NCBI GenBank assembly: GCA_024638225.1
Contig: JAHEKR010000002.1
Location: 27,798 to 91,797, forward strand
DNA length: 64,000 nt
Direction of reading: 5' to 3'
DNA from: Flavobacteriaceae bacterium
GTDB taxonomy: Bacteria; Bacteroidota; Bacteroidia; Flavobacteriales; Flavobacteriaceae
Shown in pieces: positions 1-9,004 of this stretch. The translations under genes and the position numbers were made by a program. The notes under the pieces were generated by a model that saw only the letters and a program-made list of their open reading frames with translations, ran no database searches and was not told the origin of the DNA. How positions within the stretch are numbered: position 1 is the stretch's first letter; every line of letters begins with the position of its first letter.

Positions 1-124
1 CCTTGATATCGGGATAGTTTGATACATTATAGACTGCTTTTGAGCGTGTTACCAACTTTTGCTTCACTTATGAAACAAAATTACTTAATTAATAACGATA
101 GCATCATCGCTTTAAAAAAAAATA

Positions 125-132
125 TATATTTG
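125..132 (+). promoter_or_regulatory. Candidate -7 promoter element of the arginine operon
   Basis: TATATTTG matches the Bacteroidota -7 consensus TAnnTTTG and is followed by CA, as at both strong tRNA promoters in this window. No good TTTG -33 box is seen 18-20 nt upstream, so the match is partial. Transcription would start near 139, leaving a leader of about 140 nt before the first gene. The leader holds a GC-rich patch (170-196) with a small GCCCC/GGGG hairpin and a short reading frame. Confidence 0.4.
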
Positions 133-280
133 CATTGTGATTGTAAATAACGTTTCACGTAATTCTTTTTCCCCGCGCGCTCGTCGCCCCTTGGGGTAAT
201 TCACTGTATATGAAACTTAGGTGTGTCCGGTTTCCCCCTCAATTTTTTTTCAATCATTTTTTTCTTTTCAATCCAGTAGC

Positions 281-871
281 ATGGAAATTCAAGTAGCCAA
301 ACGCATACACGTCAAGTATGCAACCATCATTTCGGAAACCATATCCAGTTCAGCACAAGTGCGTGGAACAGGAATTGCACGTCGCACTCCAGAGTATATT
401 CAACAAAAAATCGAATCCGGTAATGCCATTATTGCGCTAGACGGAGAAACTTTTGCGGGTTTCTGCTATATAGAGGCATGGGGACACGAAAAATACGTTG
501 CCCATTCAGGATTAATTGTTGATCCTAACTACAGAGGCATTGGTCTTGCGAAAAAAATCAAAACGCAAATTTTTAATTACACTAAAGAAAAGTATCCGGG
601 AGCCAAGATATTTGGAATTACCACAGGACTTCCGGTAATGAAAATCAATTATGACTTGGGCTACAAGCCTGTAACCTTTTCTGAACTAACAGACGACCCT
701 GCCTTCTGGAAGGGATGTCAAACCTGTAAAAATTACGATGTACTCACACGAACCAAGCAAACCATGTGTTTGTGTACTGGAATGTTGTACGATCCTGCTT
801 CAAAAAACAACAACGGTTTTGTTGGTAGGTTACAGTCATTTAAAAAAGCATTTAAACGAGATAAAAAATGA
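281..871 (+). CDS. GNAT family N-acyltransferase, first gene of the arginine operon (candidate N-acylglutamate synthase)
   Basis: A 196-residue GNAT-fold protein; the acetyl-CoA loop is seen as YRGIGLAKK near residues 84-92. It shares a 4-bp ATGA overlap with argG, so it is co-transcribed with arginine biosynthesis. No ArgA or ArgJ is present, so this enzyme is the obvious candidate for making N-acylglutamate; that role is inferred from position. The C-terminal part has Cys146, Cys149, Cys163 and Cys165 (CxxC then CxC), a possible zinc site unusual for plain GNAT enzymes. The start is the ATG at 281; an upstream GTG at 221 would add a low-complexity Phe/Ser-rich stretch that does not look like protein. 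Confidence 0.8.
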   Translation: MEIQVAKRIHVKYATIISETISSSAQVRGTGIARRTPEYIQQKIESGNAIIALDGETFAGFCYIEAWGHEKYVAHSGLIVDPNYRGIGLAKKIKTQIFNYTKEKYPGAKIFGITTGLPVMKINYDLGYKPVTFSELTDDPAFWKGCQTCKNYDVLTRTKQTMCLCTGMLYDPASKNNNGFVGRLQSFKKAFKRDKK

Positions 872-2049
872 ACAAAAAATTAGTTTTAGCATACAGCGGA
901 GGTTTGGATACTTCCTATTGCGTCAAGTCGCTTAGCGAAGCGGGCTACGAAGTACATGCCGTTAGCGTTAACACGGGTGGTTTTGATACAACTGAAGTGT
1001 CGGCACTTGAGTCAAAGGCACTTACTTTAGGTGCCAAATCATACACCAATATAGATGCCGTAGAAACATTCTATGAAGACATCGTCAAATACCTCATATT
1101 TGGCAATGTTCTCAAAAACAACACCTATCCCCTTTCGGTAAGTGCGGAGCGTGTTACGCAAGCTGTTGCGATTGTTGGGCATGCCAACAAATTAGGCGCG
1201 CAATACATTGCTCACGGCAGTACGGGAGCTGGAAACGACCAAGTCCGCTTTGATTTGATTTTTCAAACATTAGCACCAAAAATTGAGATTATCACTCCTA
1301 TACGAGACAACAAGCTTTCACGTGAAGAAGAAATAGAATATTTGAAATCACATGGTGTTGATTGGTCTTGGGAAAAAGCACAATATTCCATCAATAAAGG
1401 CTTGTGGGGAACATCGGTTGGCGGTAGCGAAACCTTAAAATCTCGCGAACCACTACCCGATAGCGCATACCCTAGCGATTGTACAAAAACGGCATCGGAA
1501 AAAATTTCCTTGCATTTTGACAAAGGAGAATTGGTCGGAATTAACGATACCACTTACAGCCCAGTTCAAGCCATTCAGCAATTACAAACACTTGCGGGTG
1601 CATTTGCTATTGGCAGAGACATTCATGTGGGCGATACCATTATTGGCATCAAAGGTAGAGTTGGTTTTGAAGCCGCTGCAGCACTGGCGAGCATCAAGGC
1701 GCATCAGCTGTTGGAAAAGCATACACTAAGCAAATGGCAATTGCACCACAAAGACTATATCGGCTCGTATTACGGCATGATGTTGCACGAAGGGCAATAT
1801 CTTGACCCTGTAATGCGTGATTTTGAGGCCTTACTTAACAGTAGTCAAAAAACGGTAACAGGAACTGTGTTTATTACGCTTCACCCCTATCGATTTACTC
1901 TAGATGGAATCAAATCTGACTATGATCTAATGGACAATTCGTTTGGGACTTATGGCGAAGCCAATGAAGCCTGGACTGCAGACGAAGCAAAAGGATTTAT
2001 CAAACTATCGGCCAATGCCGGAAAAATTTATCAGCATGTCAATAAATAA
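868..2049 (+). CDS. argG: Argininosuccinate synthase
   Basis: Condenses citrulline and aspartate with ATP to argininosuccinate, the penultimate step of arginine synthesis, in the cytoplasm. The N-terminal ATP pyrophosphatase loop AYSGGLDTS (residues 8-16) is intact, and the length of 393 residues is typical. The start overlaps the stop of the GNAT gene (ATGA), and its own end overlaps argC by 14 bp, so translation is probably coupled through the operon. Confidence 0.97.
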   Translation: MNKKLVLAYSGGLDTSYCVKSLSEAGYEVHAVSVNTGGFDTTEVSALESKALTLGAKSYTNIDAVETFYEDIVKYLIFGNVLKNNTYPLSVSAERVTQAVAIVGHANKLGAQYIAHGSTGAGNDQVRFDLIFQTLAPKIEIITPIRDNKLSREEEIEYLKSHGVDWSWEKAQYSINKGLWGTSVGGSETLKSREPLPDSAYPSDCTKTASEKISLHFDKGELVGINDTTYSPVQAIQQLQTLAGAFAIGRDIHVGDTIIGIKGRVGFEAAAALASIKAHQLLEKHTLSKWQLHHKDYIGSYYGMMLHEGQYLDPVMRDFEALLNSSQKTVTGTVFITLHPYRFTLDGIKSDYDLMDNSFGTYGEANEAWTADEAKGFIKLSANAGKIYQHVNK

Positions 2050-3022
2050 ACTAACTGCAGGCGTTGTTGGAGGAGCCGGATATACTGGAGGAGAACTCTT
2101 ACGCTTGCTTGTAGATCATCCTAATGTATCCATAGACTTTGTGTACAGCACCACTCGAGCAGGCAAAGCTGTTTCGGACACACATACCGACTTGATGGGA
2201 ATTTTGGACATACCCTTTTCGGCGGAGCTAAACCAAGAGGTAGATGTGTTGTTTCTTTGCCTAGGGCATGGCAATTCAGCTGCTTTTTTACACGACAATG
2301 TAGTAAACGACAACACCAAAATCATTGATTTAAGTAACGACTTTCGACTTAAAGACGACCACGATTTTATGGGACGTTCTTATGTGTATGGGCTAACCGA
2401 AGTAAACAAAGAAAAAATCAAATCAGCACAAGCAATTGCCAACCCAGGCTGCTTTGCTACTGCCATTCAATTGGCGCTACTCCCTTTAGCAGCAGCAAAA
2501 AAACTAAAGCAAGACGTGCACATAAATGCGATTACAGGAAGTACGGGCGCTGGTGCGGTACCCTCAGCAACAAGTCATTTTAGCTGGCGAAACAACAATA
2601 TATCTTATTACAAGCCTTTTGTACATCAACATCTAGGAGAAATCGGCGAAACCATCGTACAAGAACAAGGCAGCAATGCCAAGTTGCATTTTTTACCCAT
2701 AAGAGGAAATTTCACCAGAGGGATATTTGCTACAACCTATACCTCATATGACGGAAGCTTGGAAGATGCCTATGCCATTTTTGAGGATTACTACAAAGAC
2801 TGCCCGTTTACGTTTGTTAGCCGTGCACCATTGGCACTCAAACAAGTGGTCAACACGAACAGGTGTTTGGTACACCTACATTTGCACGAGGGTCAGCTTT
2901 TGGTGACCAGTATTATTGATAATTTAGTGAAAGGAGCATCGGGTCAGGCAGTAGAAAACATGAACTTGATGTTCGGAATTGAACAAACAACAGGATTACA
3001 TTTAAAATCAACTTCTTTTTAA
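2036..3022 (+). CDS. argC: N-acetyl-gamma-glutamyl-phosphate reductase
   Basis: Reduces N-acylglutamyl phosphate to the semialdehyde with NADPH. The N-terminal nucleotide-binding GGAGYTGGELLRLL motif and the catalytic cysteine in NPGCFAT (Cys139) are both seen. The ATG at 2036 gives 328 residues beginning MSINKL, directly before the Rossmann strand; an in-frame start at 1943 would add 31 residues that merely translate the argG 3' end in another frame and is rejected. Confidence 0.96.
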   Translation: MSINKLTAGVVGGAGYTGGELLRLLVDHPNVSIDFVYSTTRAGKAVSDTHTDLMGILDIPFSAELNQEVDVLFLCLGHGNSAAFLHDNVVNDNTKIIDLSNDFRLKDDHDFMGRSYVYGLTEVNKEKIKSAQAIANPGCFATAIQLALLPLAAAKKLKQDVHINAITGSTGAGAVPSATSHFSWRNNNISYYKPFVHQHLGEIGETIVQEQGSNAKLHFLPIRGNFTRGIFATTYTSYDGSLEDAYAIFEDYYKDCPFTFVSRAPLALKQVVNTNRCLVHLHLHEGQLLVTSIIDNLVKGASGQAVENMNLMFGIEQTTGLHLKSTSF

Positions 3023-3024
3023 TT

Positions 3025-3819
3025 ATGAAAATAGCCATACTAGGAGCCGGAAATTTAGGACTAAGCATTGGACGTGGACTAATCACCAACAACAACCTTA
3101 CACAGTTATATCTTACAAGACGTAATGTAGAGAGTATTAATTCTTGGACGGAGTATGCCAACACTTACGTCACGGCAGACAATAAAAAAGCTGTACAAGA
3201 GTCTGACATCATCATACTTGCTGTACAACCCAGACAACTCGGCGGGCTGCTCGAAGAAATAAAAGGTTTACTTCACGACAACCACGTATTAATTTCAACG
3301 GTCACTGGTTTTTCGATTAAAAAGATGGAAGAAGTAGTAGGTCAGGAGGTATTTATTATCCGTTCCATGCCCAATACTGCCATATCTGTTGGTAAATCGA
3401 TGACTTGTCTTTGTGCCAACAAAAAGGGTGCAGAACGCATGCCCATAGCCGAAGCTATTTTTAATGGACTCGGAACAAGTATTGTAATCGAAGAACAGCA
3501 CATGCGTGCAGCAACGGTGATTTGTGCGTCAGGAATTGCCTTTTGGATGCGCTTAATTCGCGCTACAACACAAGGAGGCGTACAGCTTGGTTTTGACGCT
3601 GAAGAAGCCATGAAAATGTCGATGTACACTGCTATGGGCGCAGCTTCTTTGCTTATTGAAACAGGTGCGCACCCAGAAGAAGAAATCGATAAAGTAACCA
3701 CACCCAGAGGATGCACCATTGAGGGGCTAAACGAAATGGAGCACCAAGGACTAAGTTCATCGCTTATCCAAGGTATCGTAGCCTCATTTAAGAAAATTAA
3801 CGAAATAGCACAAGACTAA
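3025..3819 (+). CDS. proC: Pyrroline-5-carboxylate reductase
   Basis: Reduces 1-pyrroline-5-carboxylate to proline with NAD(P)H. The 264-residue protein starts with the Rossmann motif ILGAGNLG and carries the family C-terminal signature TTPRGCTIEGL. It lies 2 nt after argC and 2 nt before argD, so proline synthesis is built into the arginine operon, an arrangement I recognise from flavobacteria. Confidence 0.95.
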   Translation: MKIAILGAGNLGLSIGRGLITNNNLTQLYLTRRNVESINSWTEYANTYVTADNKKAVQESDIIILAVQPRQLGGLLEEIKGLLHDNHVLISTVTGFSIKKMEEVVGQEVFIIRSMPNTAISVGKSMTCLCANKKGAERMPIAEAIFNGLGTSIVIEEQHMRAATVICASGIAFWMRLIRATTQGGVQLGFDAEEAMKMSMYTAMGAASLLIETGAHPEEEIDKVTTPRGCTIEGLNEMEHQGLSSSLIQGIVASFKKINEIAQD

Positions 3820-3821
3820 TT

Positions 3822-4946
3822 ATGCCATTATTTGATGTATATCCACTTTATGACGTAACACCCGTTAAAGCCAAAGGGGTATATGTCTATGGCGCAGACC
3901 GAAAGAAGTATCTTGACTTATACGGTGGTCATGCGGTAATCAGTATAGGACACCAAAACTCGGTGTACAACCGACGACTTAAGAAGCAAATTTCGCGCAT
4001 TGGCTTTTACTCCAATGCCATTCAGAACCCATTGCAAACCCAACTGGCAGATGAAATTGAAGCACAGTCAGGGTGTGAGGGCTATCAACTGTTTATGTGT
4101 AGCTCGGGAGCTGAAGCCAATGAAAACGCACTTAAGCTCGCCTCGTTTCATACAGGTAAGTCAAAAATAGTCGCTTTTAAAAATGCCTTTCACGGCAGAA
4201 CAAGTGCAGCAGTTGCCGCCACAGATACGCCTAAAATTATTGCACCACTCAATGCGCAGCAGGAGGTTATATTCCTTGAATTTGGCGATGAAAAAGGGCT
4301 AGCAGAAATTTTGTCAAAAGGAGATGTATGTGCCGTTATCATCGAAGCCATTCAAGGGGTTGGTGGTTTGGATATGCCCACTGAAAAATTCATGAAACAG
4401 GTGGAAAAAAGCTGTCGTGAGACCGATACCTGTCTTATTGCAGACGAGGTGCAATCTGGTTTTGGACGTTCGGGCAAATTCTTTGCCTTTCAACACTATG
4501 GCATTACACCAGATATAATTTCCATGGCCAAAGGCATGGGGAACGGATTTCCTGTAGGTGGCATTTTGGCACATCCCGACATCAAGCCTTGGTATGGGAT
4601 GCTGGGAACAACATTTGGCGGAAACCACTTGGCCTGTCAGGCAAGTCTGGCGGTTTTGGAAGTATTAAAGAAAAAGAAGTTAATGGAGCACGCCACCCAA
4701 CTGGGCGAAGCCTTTTTCGATAGAGCTAAACGTATTCCCGATATAAAAAAGGTAAAAGGTCGTGGACTGATGCTAGGATTGGAATTTGACTTTGAAGTAG
4801 GTGAACTACGCAAAAAACTCATTTACGAACACCGCATATTTACCGGAGGGAGCAGCAACAAAAAGTTATTGCGGATTTTACCTCCACTCACCGTGCAGCA
4901 AAAACACCTTGACCAGTTTTTCACTGCATTAGAAAATGTATTATGA
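3822..4946 (+). CDS. argD: Acetylornithine/succinylornithine aminotransferase
   Basis: PLP enzyme that transaminates N-acylglutamate semialdehyde to N-acylornithine. The PLP lysine is Lys237 in SMAKGMGNG, preceded by the cofactor-contacting DEVQSGFGR. Length 374 residues, slightly short of the E. coli enzyme but normal for this class-III subgroup. Its stop overlaps the next start as ATGA. Confidence 0.93.
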   Translation: MPLFDVYPLYDVTPVKAKGVYVYGADRKKYLDLYGGHAVISIGHQNSVYNRRLKKQISRIGFYSNAIQNPLQTQLADEIEAQSGCEGYQLFMCSSGAEANENALKLASFHTGKSKIVAFKNAFHGRTSAAVAATDTPKIIAPLNAQQEVIFLEFGDEKGLAEILSKGDVCAVIIEAIQGVGGLDMPTEKFMKQVEKSCRETDTCLIADEVQSGFGRSGKFFAFQHYGITPDIISMAKGMGNGFPVGGILAHPDIKPWYGMLGTTFGGNHLACQASLAVLEVLKKKKLMEHATQLGEAFFDRAKRIPDIKKVKGRGLMLGLEFDFEVGELRKKLIYEHRIFTGGSSNKKLLRILPPLTVQQKHLDQFFTALENVL

Positions 4947-5884
4947 AACAATTTTTAACGCTTAATGACCTTCAAAATTTTGATGCGCAAGTAGCTCTTG
5001 CCAAAGAAATCAAAGCAAATCCATATCAATACGAGAAACTAGGCAAACGCAAAACCCTCGGGCTGTTGTTCTTTAACCCTAGCTTACGAACACGATTGAG
5101 TACTCAAAAAGCAGGTCGTTTGTTGGGCATGGATGTAATGGTGATGAATTTCAGTAACGAGGCTTGGGCCATTGAATACGAAGACGAAACCATCATGGAA
5201 GGCTTGCGCTCAGAGCATGTTAAAGAAGCTGCACAGGTGGTTTCACAATATTGCGATGTGGTGGGCATCCGTGCCTTTGCCACGCTGACGGACAAAGAAA
5301 AAGATGAGTCCGAGCAGGTGTTGCAGCGATTTATTGAACATGCTACGGTACCCATTTTAAATATGGAAAGTGCAACTGCCCATCCTTTACAGGCCTTAGC
5401 CGATGCGCTTACACTATCCGAGCTTGAGCTCCCCAAAAAACCAAAGGTAGTGTTGACATGGGCACCGCATCCAAAATCATTACCGCACGCAGTAGGCAAT
5501 TCATTTACTAGAATGATGGAATACCTAGATGCGGATTTCGTTATCACTAATCCGGTAGGTTATGACTTGGATCCACGTATCACTAAGGATATTCCTGTAG
5601 TTCACAACCAAGACGAAGCACTCAAAGGTGCCGACGTGGTTTATGCCAAGAATTGGAGTTCCTATGGTTCCTATGGACAGATTCTACGAACAGACAACGA
5701 GTGGATGTTAACCCCAGAAAAATTAGCTTTGACCAATCAAGCAGCTTTTATGCACTGCTTACCCATCCGAAGAAATGTGGTGGTATCTGATGGTGTATTG
5801 GACGGTCCAAACTCCAAAGTAATTGAGCAAGCCAACAACAGAACCTATGCCGCTGCTGCGGTATTAAAAACATTACTGTCGTGA
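4943..5884 (+). CDS. argF': N-acylornithine carbamoyltransferase (probably N-succinylornithine-specific)
   Basis: Transfers carbamoyl phosphate to N-acylornithine, so acylation persists to the citrulline stage. The carbamoyl-phosphate loop is SLRTR (47-51), with HPLQ at 147-150 and HCLPIRRN near the C-terminus, as in the N-acetyl/N-succinyl subfamily rather than plain ArgF. At the substrate-specificity position the residue is Ser90 (in GLRSEH). From recall, the Xanthomonas acetylornithine enzyme has Glu there, the Bacteroides fragilis succinylornithine enzyme has Pro, and replacing Glu with Ser or Pro moves activity to the succinyl substrate. Succinylornithine is therefore the inferred substrate. 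Confidence 0.92.
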   Translation: MKQFLTLNDLQNFDAQVALAKEIKANPYQYEKLGKRKTLGLLFFNPSLRTRLSTQKAGRLLGMDVMVMNFSNEAWAIEYEDETIMEGLRSEHVKEAAQVVSQYCDVVGIRAFATLTDKEKDESEQVLQRFIEHATVPILNMESATAHPLQALADALTLSELELPKKPKVVLTWAPHPKSLPHAVGNSFTRMMEYLDADFVITNPVGYDLDPRITKDIPVVHNQDEALKGADVVYAKNWSSYGSYGQILRTDNEWMLTPEKLALTNQAAFMHCLPIRRNVVVSDGVLDGPNSKVIEQANNRTYAAAAVLKTLLS

Positions 5885-6657
5885 AACCAAAGCTACATAT
5901 CCTAAAAGTTGGGGGCCATTTGGTCAACGATGCTGCAGCGCTGCAAGAAGTACTTGCTGCCTTTGCTGGCTTAGCGGGAGCCAAACTCTTGGTGCACGGC
6001 GGTGGCAGACATGCGACAGCACTTGCAAAGCAATTGGGTATATCACCCAAAATGGTAAACGGCAGACGCATAACAGATACTTCCATGCTTGATGTAGCCG
6101 TGATGAGCTATGCCGGTTTATCGAACAAAAAAATTGTGGCTGAACTTCAAAAATTAGAGGTAAATGCTGTCGGCCTTAGCGGAGCAGACGGGAATTGCAT
6201 ACAAGCAATCAAAAGACCTGTTACAGATATTGACTACGGATTTGCTGGAGATATTACACAAGTAAATACGGAGGTATTTGCCGCATTGACATCACAAGAT
6301 TTTGTTCCGGTACTTTGTGCCATCACGCACGATAAAAATGGGCAATTACTCAATACAAACGCGGATACCATAGCTGCGCAAGTAGCCATAGCCATGCAGG
6401 TGGAATATGACGTATCGCTCTTCTATTGTTTCGAGCATGCGGGCGTACTTAAAGACACCAATAAGCCTGAGGACGTTATTGCTGAATTGTCCAAAGAAAC
6501 AACCGAAACCTATATTGCGACAGGAGTCATTCATCAGGGAATGGTACCCAAATTGCACAACGGCTTTGACGCACTCCAAAATGGCGTTAAAGAAGTAATC
6601 ATCAGCAATGTTGCAGCACTTTCAGAAATAAATGCACCGAAAACTACATTGATATGA
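5881..6657 (+). CDS. argB: N-acetylglutamate (or N-succinylglutamate) kinase
   Basis: Amino-acid kinase family protein of 258 residues that phosphorylates N-acylglutamate, the second step of the pathway. The N-terminal KVGGH and the glycine-rich HGGGRHATALAK loop are visible. It starts with GTG overlapping the argF' stop (GTGA) and ends in an ATGA overlap with the deacylase gene. If argF' works on succinylornithine, this kinase should prefer N-succinylglutamate; the sequence alone does not settle that. Confidence 0.93.
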   Translation: MKPKLHILKVGGHLVNDAAALQEVLAAFAGLAGAKLLVHGGGRHATALAKQLGISPKMVNGRRITDTSMLDVAVMSYAGLSNKKIVAELQKLEVNAVGLSGADGNCIQAIKRPVTDIDYGFAGDITQVNTEVFAALTSQDFVPVLCAITHDKNGQLLNTNADTIAAQVAIAMQVEYDVSLFYCFEHAGVLKDTNKPEDVIAELSKETTETYIATGVIHQGMVPKLHNGFDALQNGVKEVIISNVAALSEINAPKTTLI

Positions 6658-7715
6658 GTCGAATCGAAGAACTGCAACAAGAGGCAATTCAATTGCTTCA
6701 AGACCTCATCAACACCCCTTCGCTTTCGAGTGAGGAAGACCAAACGGCTGCCATCATTAAGCAGTGGTTAGAAAAACACGGGGTTGTTTGTCAACAAGAG
6801 AACAACAATGTGTACGCCATAAACAAACACGAAGATCCTACCAAACCTTATTTGCTACTTAACTCACACCACGACACCGTGCATCCCAATAGTGGGTACA
6901 CCAAAGACCCATACAAAGCTGAAATCAGTGACGGGAAACTCTATGGCTTGGGCAGCAACGATGCCGGGGGTGCCCTTGTATGTTTGTTGACAACCTTTGT
7001 GTATTTCTACGAGCAAAAAGACATGGCATATAACCTTGTTGTGGCTGCCACAGCAGAGGAGGAAACTTCTGGGCCAAACGGACTAAACAGTTTGTTGCCT
7101 ATCCTTCCGCCTATTGATACCGCAATCGTGGGCGAACCCACGCAAATGCACTTGGCAGTATCCGAAAAAGGATTGGTGGTATTTGATGTAACAATACATG
7201 GAACGGCAAGTCATGCGGCACACCCTAACAGCGATAACCCCATTGATAAAATTGGCAGCGTTATCGATTGGTTTAATTCGTATGATTTTGATCGAGTTTC
7301 GGAAACCTTAGGTCCTGTAAAACTTACCGTTACGCAAATTAATGCGGGAAAGCAACACAATGCCGTTCCGGCAGATGTAAAAATGGTATTGGATGTGCGT
7401 GTAAACGACCGCTATACCAATGCTGAAATAAACGAATTGTTACAGGCTGCGCCATGTGAGGTAAAAGCACGTTCGCTGCGGTTAGGCTCATCATCTATTC
7501 CGATGGAGCATCCCATTGTTAAAGCCGGGGTTGCAACAGGACGCGAAACCTACGGTTCCCCTACCCTTTCGGATCAAGCAGTACTCTCGTGCAATTCGCT
7601 AAAATTAGGACCTGGCGATTCGCCACGCTCGCATACGGCAGATGAATTTATTTATGTAAAGGAAATTGAAGAGGCAATCCCGTTGTATATTACCATATTA
7701 AAACAAGCGTTATGA
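6654..7715 (+). CDS. argE: M20 family N-acylornithine/N-acylcitrulline deacylase
   Basis: Di-zinc M20 peptidase-family protein of 353 residues. Metal ligands and catalytic residues are in place: His72 and Asp74 (SHHDTV), Asp103 (SNDAGG), Glu135-Glu136, Glu161 (GEPT) and a C-terminal His in SHTADEF. In this operon it should remove the acyl group from N-acylcitrulline, because the carbamoyltransferase acts on the acylated substrate. It overlaps both neighbours by 4 bp. Confidence 0.88.
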   Translation: MSRIEELQQEAIQLLQDLINTPSLSSEEDQTAAIIKQWLEKHGVVCQQENNNVYAINKHEDPTKPYLLLNSHHDTVHPNSGYTKDPYKAEISDGKLYGLGSNDAGGALVCLLTTFVYFYEQKDMAYNLVVAATAEEETSGPNGLNSLLPILPPIDTAIVGEPTQMHLAVSEKGLVVFDVTIHGTASHAAHPNSDNPIDKIGSVIDWFNSYDFDRVSETLGPVKLTVTQINAGKQHNAVPADVKMVLDVRVNDRYTNAEINELLQAAPCEVKARSLRLGSSSIPMEHPIVKAGVATGRETYGSPTLSDQAVLSCNSLKLGPGDSPRSHTADEFIYVKEIEEAIPLYITILKQAL

Positions 7716-8995
7716 AGCTTTGGCAGAAAAAAAAGACAAGCACATCAGAACAAGTAGATCGATTTACTGTTGGTGCCGATAGACATTGGGATGTTCGGTT
7801 GGCTCCATATGATGTTTTGGCATCAAAAGCACATGCACAGATGCTGGCAAGCGTAGGCTTACTCTCTAAAGAAGAAGGAAAACAGCTTACTGATGAGCTG
7901 GATAACATCATGTCGCTGGTAACCAAAGAAGATTTTGTAATCGAAAAGGATTTTGAAGATATCCACTCTAAAATTGAATTTTTACTAACCGAGCGTCTTG
8001 GTGATGCAGGGAAGAAAATTCATACGGCTCGTTCGAGAAACGATCAGGTCCTTACGGCCATGCAACTGTTGCTAAAGGATGAACTGACAGAAATAAAAAA
8101 CCTAGCAAAAGACCTATTTGATACGTGGATGCAGCTCGCCGATAAGCATAAAGATGTCTTGCTACCAGGTTATACGCACCTGCAAGTGGCCATGCCCTCC
8201 TCCTTTGGCTTGTGGTTTTCTGCCTATGCAGAATCACTGATAGACGATGTTGTATTGCTAAATGCAGCCCATACCATTTGCGACCAAAATCCATTGGGAA
8301 GTGCAGCAGGCTATGGAAGTTCGTTTGGTATCGATCGTTCCCAGACAACAAAAGCACTTGGGTTTAAAGCGCTTAAGGTAAATGCGGTTGCCGCACAAAT
8401 GGGAAGAGGCAAGACAGAGCGCATCACGGCCAATGCACTTGGCTCACTGGCATCCACCCTTGGAAGGTTTTCTATGGACGTATGCCTCTACATGAGCCAG
8501 AACTTTAATTTTCTCTCGTTTCCAGACCACCTGACTACAGGGTCGAGTATCATGCCGCACAAAAAGAATCCAGATATTTTTGAACTTATAAGAGGAAAAT
8601 GTGCTTTGATTCAAGGGTTGGGTAATGATTTTGCACTGCTTGGTCAAAACCTGCCAAGTGGCTATCACCGCGAAATGCAGCTATTTAAAGGTAGAATGCT
8701 CGAGGGCATAGATGAACTTAAAGACTGCCTTACTATCCTAAACAGCACTATCAAACAAGTACAGGTGCGCGACGACATTATGGAAGACAGCATCTACACC
8801 TATGCCTTTACGGTAGATGCGCTGAATGAGTTGGTACAGCAGGGTGTTCCATTTAGAGATGCGTATAAGCAGGTTGGACAACAGCTTGAAGAAGGAACAT
8901 TCGTTCCGCCAAAAAAACTGTCCCACACGCACATGGGAAGTCTTGGAAATTTGGCTTTGGATAACATTCAGGACAAGTTCAACCAATACTTCTAA
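7712..8995 (+). CDS. argH: Argininosuccinate lyase
   Basis: Cleaves argininosuccinate to arginine and fumarate. The fumarase-superfamily signature GSSIMPHKKNPD (277-288) with the catalytic serine is intact, as is the YTHLQ histidine (His155). 427 residues. It is the last dedicated arginine gene; the next gene follows after 9 nt, so read-through is likely. Confidence 0.96.
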   Translation: MKLWQKKKTSTSEQVDRFTVGADRHWDVRLAPYDVLASKAHAQMLASVGLLSKEEGKQLTDELDNIMSLVTKEDFVIEKDFEDIHSKIEFLLTERLGDAGKKIHTARSRNDQVLTAMQLLLKDELTEIKNLAKDLFDTWMQLADKHKDVLLPGYTHLQVAMPSSFGLWFSAYAESLIDDVVLLNAAHTICDQNPLGSAAGYGSSFGIDRSQTTKALGFKALKVNAVAAQMGRGKTERITANALGSLASTLGRFSMDVCLYMSQNFNFLSFPDHLTTGSSIMPHKKNPDIFELIRGKCALIQGLGNDFALLGQNLPSGYHREMQLFKGRMLEGIDELKDCLTILNSTIKQVQVRDDIMEDSIYTYAFTVDALNELVQQGVPFRDAYKQVGQQLEEGTFVPPKKLSHTHMGSLGNLALDNIQDKFNQYF

Positions 8996-9004
8996 TGTAG
9001 CACT

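Noticed and set aside
221-280. GTG-start extension of the first GNAT gene
   Set aside because: The 20 extra residues are low-complexity Phe/Ser/Gln and match the AT-rich leader; the ATG at 281 starts directly at the domain.
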